64,000 nt of DNA, taken from Salinactinospora qingdaonensis. Lineage in GTDB: Bacteria > Actinomycetota > Actinomycetes > Streptosporangiales > Streptosporangiaceae. Of this stretch, positions 58,732 to 64,000 are shown piece after piece. Below the pieces are notes generated by a model. That model ran no database searches. It was not told where the DNA came from and saw only the letters and a program-made list of their open reading frames with translations. The stretch is taken from positions 33,035 through 97,034 of the forward strand of contig NZ_BAABDD010000019.1 of NCBI RefSeq assembly GCF_039539445.1. The letters are read 5' to 3'. Within the stretch, counting starts at the first letter, position 1. Every line of letters starts with the position of its first letter. The position numbers and the translations under genes are program-made.

Positions 58732-58932
58732 ATGCGGATGACGTTCTTGGGAACCGACAGTGAGAACGGCAAGTGCCCCACCCTCTACAAGACCGACCGC
58801 GGCACGCTCATCGTGCAGGGGTACAAGGTCACCGACACCGAAGCGCTGGGTGACGTTCGGGACCTCGCGGATAACGAGACGCTCGTGGAGATCCCTCGCG
58901 AGCTCCTCCGATACGCTCAGGAAAGGGAATGA
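58732..58932 (+). CDS. small protein of DUF6879/XRE triads
   Basis: The 66-residue protein (ATG 58732) has the pattern FLGTDSENGKCPTLYKTDRG, TLIVQGYKVTDTEAL and ETLVEIPRELL. Small proteins like this almost always precede a DUF6879 gene and an HTH-DUF5753 gene in actinobacteria, as here. The role is unknown; it may bind or antagonise one of the other two, like a DUF397 protein. Confidence 0.7.
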   Translation: MRMTFLGTDSENGKCPTLYKTDRGTLIVQGYKVTDTEALGDVRDLADNETLVEIPRELLRYAQERE

Positions 58933-58935
58933 CAC

Positions 58936-59490
58936 ATGCGGACACTCCTCACTGAGGACGAGTTCGCCCGACAGTTCAAGGAGTTCGAACACACCGCGTG
59001 GAAACTCGAAGTCCGCGACCGCTACAACGTGGCAGAAGAAGAGGAGACGATCCAGCGCTTCCTCGCCACCGGCGATCTCGGTCGCGACGAGGATCATGCC
59101 CGTACCTCCTCATGGCATCGCAACATCACCGAGCGCTGTAAGGAGGGTGCCACCTGGCAACGTGTCCGCGTGGTTTCCGAACCGTTGAGCGACTACATCA
59201 CCTGGGAACACGCAGTCACCCGCTTCAATATCGAAGCCGGCGAGGACATACGGTGGCTGCCCCGCCACCATCCCGCGGTGGCCCGTCTTCCCGCCTTCGA
59301 TTTCTGGCTCTTCGACAGTCGGTGGAGCTGCATCCTGCACTTCGACGAGGATGACGTCCCCTATGAACTCGAACGGATCGATGACCCGGCCACGGTCGCC
59401 CAACACTGCCAGTGGCGTGATATAGCGTGGCATTACGCTATTCCGCACAGCGAGTACGCCCCCCAAGTCATCCAGCGGTTCAATAACTAG
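58936..59490 (+). CDS. DUF6879 family protein
   Basis: The 184-residue protein is a clear DUF6879 member: EFARQFKEFEHTAWKLEVRD, YNVAEEEETIQRFLATG, WQRVRVVSEPLSDYITWEHA and DFWLFDSRWSCILHFDEDD. The gene lies 3 bases after the small partner gene and abuts the XRE gene. The three form one transcript. DUF6879 is thought to act with the HTH-DUF5753 regulator in developmental or phage/stress control, but the mechanism is not known. Confidence 0.88.
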   Translation: MRTLLTEDEFARQFKEFEHTAWKLEVRDRYNVAEEEETIQRFLATGDLGRDEDHARTSSWHRNITERCKEGATWQRVRVVSEPLSDYITWEHAVTRFNIEAGEDIRWLPRHHPAVARLPAFDFWLFDSRWSCILHFDEDDVPYELERIDDPATVAQHCQWRDIAWHYAIPHSEYAPQVIQRFNN

Positions 59491-60330
59491 GTGTCCTACA
59501 GCATCGAACAAGCCCGCCGCGATCTCGGGCGGCGACTCCGCGAGCTGCGCGACTCTGCCGGCCTGACCGGAACGCAGCTCGCGGAGCGGTTGACGTGGAG
59601 CCAACCCAAGGTGTCCAAATTCGAGACCGGACGACAGGTTCCCAACGCCGCCGAGATCACCGTATGGGCGCGTGCCTGCGGGCAGGCCGATGCAGCCGAG
59701 GGCCTCATCGAACGGCTCAACGATCTGGAATCGATGTGGGTCGAGTGGAAGCGCCAAGTCAGCGGGGGCCTTGGCGGTATCCAGTCGCGGATGGCCGACG
59801 AGGAAGAACATGTCGGGCTCTTTCGTGTCTTTGAGTCCGTGATCATCCCAGGGCTGCTACAGACTCCCGACTACGCACGCGCCGTGTTGGAGTCGGTCAA
59901 CCGCAAGAACGGCACCTCTATCGGGGTTGACGACGCGGTAGGGCAACGGATGCGACGCCAGGAGATCCTGTACCGGCGCGACAAGCGCTTCTGCTTCCTT
60001 ATCGGTGAGGCGGCAGTGCGCCAGCGGCGCGGCGACCGAGACGTGATGGCGGGGCAGCTCGATCGGCTGATCGCAGCTTCGGGGCTTTCCACCGTCTCGT
60101 TGGGGATCGTCCCCTTCGACACCGACCCTGCCTACATCCCGTTACACGGCTTTTGGATTCAGGATGAGGAATCGGTCGTTATCGAGACGGTTTCCGCTGA
60201 ACTCACCCTGACGCACCGCAACGAAGTCGAACAATACCTTCACGTTTTCCAGATGACTGCTTCTGCTGCCCGCTTCAACGGCGATGCCCGCTCCCTGCTC
60301 AACCGGATATCCAAGGAGAGCACCGGCTGA
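59491..60330 (+). CDS. HTH (XRE) regulator with DUF5753 domain
   Basis: The 279-residue protein begins with GTG right after the DUF6879 stop. The XRE HTH reads LGRRLRELRDSAGLTGTQLA, ERLTWSQPKVSKFETG (about 10-46). The C-terminal DUF5753 ligand domain (about 90-265) contains VIIPGLLQTPDYARAVLESV and RQEILYRRDKRFCFLIGEAA. These proteins bind DNA and partner with small DUF397/DUF6879-linked proteins. The lasso peptide locus begins 160 bases downstream on the same strand. Confidence 0.92.
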   Translation: MSYSIEQARRDLGRRLRELRDSAGLTGTQLAERLTWSQPKVSKFETGRQVPNAAEITVWARACGQADAAEGLIERLNDLESMWVEWKRQVSGGLGGIQSRMADEEEHVGLFRVFESVIIPGLLQTPDYARAVLESVNRKNGTSIGVDDAVGQRMRRQEILYRRDKRFCFLIGEAAVRQRRGDRDVMAGQLDRLIAASGLSTVSLGIVPFDTDPAYIPLHGFWIQDEESVVIETVSAELTLTHRNEVEQYLHVFQMTASAARFNGDARSLLNRISKESTG

Positions 60331-60491
60331 TCCGGGATCATACCGGAGCGCGAGGCCACCAGTCCTCTTTATTCGAAGTTATTCGCACAATATATGAGCG
60401 ATGAACTTTCGGGTGAATAATCAAGAATTTCTATGGTCACCCTCCAACACTTTCTCTAGATTCCTCGGTAGGAACTCTACGAGGAGGTGCT

Positions 60492-60605
60492 GTGGAAGAA
60501 CAGATGGACGATATTCCCGACGTGATCGAACTTGATGACGCGGCTACGTTGACTCGGGGCGGTGAGGAACAAAGCATCGAGCACAAGCAATCGCCCTACG
60601 ACTGA
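60492..60605 (+). CDS. lasso peptide precursor
   Basis: The 37-residue peptide starts with GTG 60492 behind GGAGG and ends at TGA 60605. Its leader matches the actinobacterial lasso rule P-x-L/V-x(3)-G/D-x(5)-T-x-core: Pro9, Val11, Asp15 and Thr21, exactly the P, +2, +6, +12 spacing, so Thr is at -2. The core after Arg22 is GGEEQSIEHKQSPYD. Gly1 and Glu8 are correctly placed for an eight-residue ring with a seven-residue tail. The next gene is a (broken) lasso cyclase, confirming the family. No B1, B2 or transporter gene follows, so the peptide is an orphan unless they act in trans. Confidence 0.85.
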   Translation: MEEQMDDIPDVIELDDAATLTRGGEEQSIEHKQSPYD

Positions 60606-60681
60606 TCTGCTCTCTTCCTTTCTTACCCCGCGTGGCAGCCCGGCAGTGGGCTGCCACGGCCTGAACTGCTGGAGGTTGTCA

Positions 60682-61483
60682 ATGCGATGGCTCGGCGGCT
60701 GCGCTCCCGGAACGGCGCCCACTCCACTTCCTGCGGAGGCCGATCTGCTGTGGCGTGACCCACCCCTGTGAACAGTAGGATCATGGCAGCCTCGGCGCAT
60801 CCGCACCTGTACCCGCGGCAGTGTGCGCTTGGCCGTGATCGGCCCCTGTTCGGCCAGCACCTCAGATCTGGCCGCCACTGTACTCGCCCCCGACCTGGCC
60901 ACAGTGATCGCTGCCTGGGCCGGTTCTTTCACCGTGATACGTCGCAGTGAGGCGAAAGTGGAGATCCTCACCGATGCTTCCGGTGCGTGTCCGGTGTACA
61001 CCACTCAGACCGAGGAAGGTCGGACGGTGTGGGGCTCCAGCGCGCGTGCATTGGCTGCCCTCATCAACGCTGAGGTAGACCCTTGGTGGCTGGCTACCTA
61101 TTTAACCGACAAACACGCCGATCTCCCAGGGCGGAGCGCTTGGTCAGGCGTTGGATTGGTTCCACCGGGCCACCGTTTGATCTTGACTCCCGACGACATG
61201 ACCCTCACCCGGTGGTGGCGCCCTAAGCTCCGGTCTCACGCTGCGGGCATACAGCGTCTCCGCAACGCACTCCTCGGAGGCGTACACTCGCGAGTCGTTG
61301 GTCTACCGGCCTCGACTGATCTGGCGGGCGTGGATTCGACAACGTTGACGATCATCGCCGCTGGGGTGGGACCGGTCACAGGGATTACGGGCTATCCCAA
61401 GGGAGCCGCTGGCGGTGGAGATCTGGCTTACGCACGTGCTTTAAGGATTCCCGGCCTGACCCGTGAGTACTTCGTCTGCGCTG
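60682..61483 (+). pseudogene. lasso cyclase (asparagine synthase-like), inactivated
   Basis: The gene starts at ATG 60682 with a GGAGG site 7-11 bases upstream. Residues 1-29 end LLWRDPPL, then TGA (60769-60771), then TVGSWQPRRIRTC in the same frame. Lasso cyclases have DPPLWTVGS here, so a TGG-to-TGA change is likely. A glutaminase-like domain follows (LAVIGPCSAS, RSAWSGVGLVPPGHRLIL). The synthetase PP-loop is degenerate: STDLAGVDSTT where SGGxDS is expected, with one Gly lost. Homology then stops at about 61483 where an IS605-type end begins; about 267 of about 600 codons remain. Confidence 0.85.
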
Positions 61484-61514
61484 TTGACTTCCTCCCCACG
61501 GCTAAAGCCGGGGG
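61484..61514. mobile_element. IS200/IS605 right end with hairpin
   Basis: The cyclase sequence changes at TTGAC (61484-61488) to CTTCCTCCCCACGGCTAAAG and onwards. The stem CGGCT-AA-AGCCG with CCCC/GGGG arms and one bulged A (61494-61514) is the usual subterminal hairpin at the transposon end next to tnpB, and the tnpB stop codon lies within it. This marks the boundary of the insertion. Confidence 0.8.
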
Positions 61515-61640
61515 ATTCCAACCAACGGGAGCGCTGGTCGGTGCGGTACTTTCTCGCGGGTTCCCGCTGGTTCCTGCTTCGTAGACCGCCCAACGGCGAG
61601 GTCTCCACAGGCTGGCACCGCATGCCCTGCGGCGCTGAGG
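61484..61640 (-). ncRNA. candidate omega (guide) RNA at the tnpB 3' end
   Basis: TnpB guide RNAs overlap the 3' end of tnpB and run to the element end, with the guide taken from flanking DNA. By that rule the RNA here would be transcribed leftward, cover about 61640-61484, and take its guide from the cyclase sequence just left of 61484. Position is inferred from known IS605 systems; its exact start and fold cannot be determined by eye. Confidence 0.4.
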
Positions 61641-62761
61641 ATGTTCTTGGCGGCGTTGACATCGGCGTGGCACTCGTGGCCGCACCGGGTGCACCGGAAG
61701 GCCGCTTGGCTCTCGCGGGACTCCGGTGCCGTGTGTCGGCACTGGTGGCACCTCTGGGACGTGAACGCCGGGTTGACCGTAGTGATGGTGGTACCCGTGT
61801 AGCGGGCGGCGCTGCGCAGCGCGGTTTCCAGGCGGTGCCACCCCTTGTCGAGGATGGCCCGGTTCAGTCCCGCTTTCTGGCGCACCCGCTCGCTGGGGGC
61901 GTCGGTGACACCCTTAGCGGAGGCTGTCATACCCTTGGTGTTCAGGTCCTCCAGTACGACCGCGCTGTGGCGTGCGGTGAGCCGGTTCGCGGTCTGGGCG
62001 CAGAAGTCGGCGCGCCGATCCACCGCCCGGGTGGTTATCCGGCCCATCGCCGCGCGGGTTTTGCGGCGGTTGGCCGAGGTTTTCTTCTGCCGGACCAGCT
62101 TGCGTTGGAGACGCAGGTAGCGGGCCTTCTCGCCGGTGGTGGCGAATTCGCGGTCGTGGAACTGGCCGCCGGAGGTGGTGGCCGCCACGGCCACGCCCCG
62201 GTCGACACCGACCGGGGCGCCCGGGTGCGACTCGGGGGTGAGTTGGCCGTCTTCCACCAGGAACGACACGAACCAGTGGCCGCCCTTGCGGGAAACGGTC
62301 GCCGAGCGGATGGTGCCGCCGAGGGGGCGGGAGATGCGGAAGGCTACCCAACCGAGCTTGGGTAGCTTGGCCCGCCCCCACGTGCGGTTGAGCTTCTCCA
62401 CCGCGATGAGGTTTCCTGCCGGGAACCGGAACGAGGGGTTCCACCGGTGTTTGGCGCGCCACCGGACGCTGAATGTTCCGTGCCGGCGGCACGCGGCGTC
62501 CAGGTCTTTCAACGTCTGCTGGAGGGTGTGCGACGGAGCGGCGGCCAGCCACACCTCGTCGGCCTTGGCTTCGGCCAGTTCGCGGGCCTGGAGGTGGTAG
62601 CCACAGAACTCACCCGAGCGCCCACGGGTGTAGCGGTCCACGTACTGGCGGCGCTGGTCCAGGGCGGTGTTCCACACGGCCCGGCAGATATCGCCGAACT
62701 CCTGGCAAGCCTTGGCCTGCTGCCCGCTCAGGGCCAGTCGGTACTTACGCCCCGAAAGCAT
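61502..62761 (-). CDS. tnpB: TnpB RNA-guided nuclease (IS605/IS1341 group)
   Basis: The 419-residue protein is a complete TnpB: an N-terminal helix-rich region, RuvC-I GVDRGVAVAATTSGG (Asp about 189), RuvC-II VVLEDLNTKGM (Glu about 268), a CHQC...CTRCGHEC zinc ribbon and RuvC-III HADVNAAKNIL (Asp about 368). All catalytic acidic residues are present, so it may be active. The DNA-binding and WED parts look intact. A degraded tnpA lies just upstream. Confidence 0.95.
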   Translation of the reverse strand: MLSGRKYRLALSGQQAKACQEFGDICRAVWNTALDQRRQYVDRYTRGRSGEFCGYHLQARELAEAKADEVWLAAAPSHTLQQTLKDLDAACRRHGTFSVRWRAKHRWNPSFRFPAGNLIAVEKLNRTWGRAKLPKLGWVAFRISRPLGGTIRSATVSRKGGHWFVSFLVEDGQLTPESHPGAPVGVDRGVAVAATTSGGQFHDREFATTGEKARYLRLQRKLVRQKKTSANRRKTRAAMGRITTRAVDRRADFCAQTANRLTARHSAVVLEDLNTKGMTASAKGVTDAPSERVRQKAGLNRAILDKGWHRLETALRSAARYTGTTITTVNPAFTSQRCHQCRHTAPESRESQAAFRCTRCGHECHADVNAAKNILSAAGHAVPACGDLAVGRSTKQEPAGTREKVPHRPALPLVGIPRL

Positions 62762-62776
62762 GGAACACCTCCCTTC

Positions 62777-62865
62777 TCAGCGGTTCTTCTGGTTCTGTAC
62801 GTAGATCTTGATCTGCTCCAACGGGCGCGCCGCCCACGGTGGCCACGAAGTAGGAGCCATAGCTG
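62777..62865 (-). pseudogene. IS200-type Y1 transposase TnpA, C-terminal remnant
   Basis: Upstream of tnpB the frame reads LEQIKIYVQNQKNR-stop, and in the next frame EPSYGSYFVATVGGAP. Together these are the C-terminus of a Y1 (IS200/IS605) transposase with one surplus base at the join. The HUH and Tyr catalytic parts are absent. The element thus has no working transposase of its own and depends on another TnpA for movement. Confidence 0.65.
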
Positions 62866-62986
62866 GGCTCATGATCGCCACCAGTGTCGCCAGGCGGTAA
62901 TACTCCCGGTGATCTTGGCGGCCGATGGCGGGGCAAGCGGCCCGGGCCGGGGAGGCGAGCAACGGGAGATCGGGGGCTGCGGTAGT

Positions 62987-63027
62987 GGGGTGCGCCCCGT
63001 CCCCTCCTCGGATACGGGGCGCACCCC
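62987..63027 (-). terminator. hairpin terminator
   Basis: GGGGTGCGCCCCG (62987-62999) and its reverse complement (63015-63027) form a 13-bp stem with a 15-base loop, about 135 bases after the anti-sigma-type gene stop. The stem may also protect the broken TnpA region. Confidence 0.6.
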
Positions 63028-63161
63028 CAGGGAAGGCCGGACGACCGGCCGCGCAGGGGGACACGCGGCGAGAGGGAGACCATCCGGCCGAAGGACTCAG
63101 CAGATCCCCGACAGCTCCCCGGCCTCAGGCCCAAGGGCTGGAGTCCGGGGGCAGGGGGTGG

Positions 63162-63710
63162 TCAGGCGTCGCGCCATGCGCTACCGGAGAGGTCGAAGGC
63201 CAGGTGGAACCACACTTGGCGGAAGCTCCCCGCTGCGCGGTCGCCCCAGGAGGAGGAGAGGGCATCGACCAGCGCCAGACCGGTACCGGGCTGAGGGATG
63301 GCCCCGCGGGCGGTGAAGGCCGCCAGCGAACCTGCCCGCAGCCGGGCGGGCTCGTCGGTGCCGTCGTCGCGACAGGTCAGGGTGAGCCCGCTTTGGCCGC
63401 GACGCACCACCAACGTGTAGTTGCAGCCGGGGCGGCCCGAGCGGGTGTGGCCGACGGCGTTGCTCGCCAGCTCGGTGCCCAGCAGGGTGAACAGGTAACG
63501 GTACTCGTCGTTCTGCTCGGCCGCGCAGGTGTCCAAAAAGGCGCGCACCAGCGGCAGGAACGTGAACAGACCCGGGAAGTCGTAGCGGCGATACAGGTAG
63601 TAGGGCCGATCGGGGCGGCGGTTGAAGTAGTGCCGGTACAGCGGCGGCACCAGGGCGTCCAACGCGACGGTGACCTCGGGCAGCGGCGGCATCGGGGCAA
63701 GCGCGGGCAT
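63162..63710 (-). CDS. anti-sigma-type ATP-binding protein (HATPase_c)
   Basis: From the ATG at 63710 (GGAGGAGG upstream) the protein has 182 residues. The family pattern is clear: FLPLVRAFLDTCAAEQNDEY, LLGTELASNAVGHTRSGRPG (N-box ELxxNAxxH) and PGTGLALVDALSSSWG (G1 motif). Such RsbW/SpoIIAB-like proteins are very numerous in actinobacteria. They sequester sigma factors or interact with anti-anti-sigma proteins. The protein lacks an obvious sensor domain. Confidence 0.88.
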   Translation of the reverse strand: MPALAPMPPLPEVTVALDALVPPLYRHYFNRRPDRPYYLYRRYDFPGLFTFLPLVRAFLDTCAAEQNDEYRYLFTLLGTELASNAVGHTRSGRPGCNYTLVVRRGQSGLTLTCRDDGTDEPARLRAGSLAAFTARGAIPQPGTGLALVDALSSSWGDRAAGSFRQVWFHLAFDLSGSAWRDA

Positions 63711-63873
63711 GACGAGAGACTCCTCCTCCGGACACGGGAGCAGACAGGGGGTTATGCAGGCGCCCGCGGCACGATCATGACGGTTCACCGGACACAGGGG
63801 CGGACACCCAGTAGCGTGACCCTTATTGACCCAGGGTGATGCGCTGGTCACTGACTACACTCTGAACTATAGA

Positions 63874-63916
63874 CTGGCATTTGCCAATTCTCAAGGGCAT
63901 CTTTGGAAAATGCCAG
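63874..63916. promoter_or_regulatory. inverted repeat upstream of XRE gene
   Basis: CTGGCATTTGCCAA (63874-63887) and TTGGAAAATGCCAG (63903-63916) are inverted copies with one mismatch and a 15-base spacer. They lie 30-72 bases before the XRE start. Probable regulatory site. Confidence 0.6.
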
Positions 63917-63945
63917 AGCCAGTGGAGGGGTCTAAACTGCGATCC

Positions 63946-64000
63946 ATGCGACGAACCCCCAGTCCGTCGGTACGCCTACGCCGACTTGGCCGAGAACTAC
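63946..64000 (+). CDS. HTH (XRE) regulator, start only
   Basis: The final 55 bases open with ATG and read MRRTPSPSVRLRRLGRELR, the usual N-terminus of actinobacterial XRE-DUF5753 regulators (SPxVRxRRLGxELRxLR). The gene runs off the window. An inverted repeat lies just upstream. Confidence 0.6.
   Translation, partial: MRRTPSPSVRLRRLGREL

Noticed and set aside
1..64000. CRISPR arrays, tRNA and rRNA genes
   Set aside because: No regularly spaced short repeats were seen, and no cloverleaf-like or ribosomal sequence was recognised. Short tRNAs could be missed by eye; a tRNA scan would settle this.

Overview
The window is high-GC actinobacterial DNA. GC-rich codons, GTG starts and SD-led operons dominate, and several families are typical of mycelial actinomycetes: helix-turn-helix regulators with DUF5753 plus DUF6879, a DUF2637 protein, a PF04672-type SAM methyltransferase, an I36 peptidase inhibitor, a DUF6194 relic and many TetR/MarR regulators. 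A Nocardiopsaceae or Streptomyces-like host fits, but the sequence alone does not fix the genus. No rRNA, tRNA or CRISPR array was recognised. Much of it looks like accessory or chromosome-arm DNA: short operons, divergent regulator/target pairs and many broken genes.

Layout. 1-5.3 kb: start of an alpha/beta hydrolase, a molybdopterin oxidoreductase/flavin reductase/DUF6510 operon, a TetR gene, a broken DUF5701 gene, DoxX, and a secreted SURNod19/copper-monooxygenase-like protein. 5.3-12.2 kb: a kinase-HAD fusion, MarR with MFS exporter and LLM oxidoreductase, then a scar with integrase, aldo-keto reductase and IS4 remnants. 12.2-16.1 kb: prolyl aminopeptidase, a WYL regulator, DinB and VOC proteins. 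16.2-21.6 kb: a single 1817-residue fused acyl-CoA carboxylase. 21.6-22.7 kb: an IS110 relic with repeats. 22.8-27.3 kb: TetR/P450, NmrA/DUF1772, and an alpha/beta hydrolase lipoprotein. 27.6-36.7 kb: PQQ-propeller lipoprotein, DUF2637 protein, DUF6194 relic, epimerase/TetR pair, ABC-F protein, methyltransferase. 36.7-46.4 kb: I36 relic, lipoprotein, multicopper oxidase, PCMT-like methyltransferase, CHAP-lectin protein, TetR/RidA pair, frameshifted winged-helix (AlkZ-like) gene. 46.7-51.3 kb: a 4.5-kb segment bounded by perfect 67-bp direct repeats, with a RmlD-like reductase, DinB protein, SIR2-domain protein and a divergent HTH-peptide deformylase fusion. 51.3-56.2 kb: two methyltransferases and an ABC-transporter/M50-protease operon. 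56.4-64 kb: pentapeptide relic, small secreted protein, membrane hydrolase, a DUF6879/XRE triad, then a lasso-peptide locus.

The two most notable regions are these. (1) In the repeat-bounded segment, a non-canonical SIR2 protein faces an HTH-beta-domain-peptide deformylase fusion across a shared promoter region. This is a candidate undescribed stress, defence or toxin-type module. (2) The lasso-peptide locus has an intact 37-residue precursor (predicted core GGEEQSIEHKQSPYD, Gly1-Glu8 ring). Its cyclase is dead three ways: a TGA at a Trp position, a degenerate PP-loop, and truncation by an IS605-type element carrying an intact TnpB.

Broken genes are frequent (about 15). Some are single-base changes in homopolymer runs and may be sequencing errors. 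Others are substitutions or truncations and are probably real decay.
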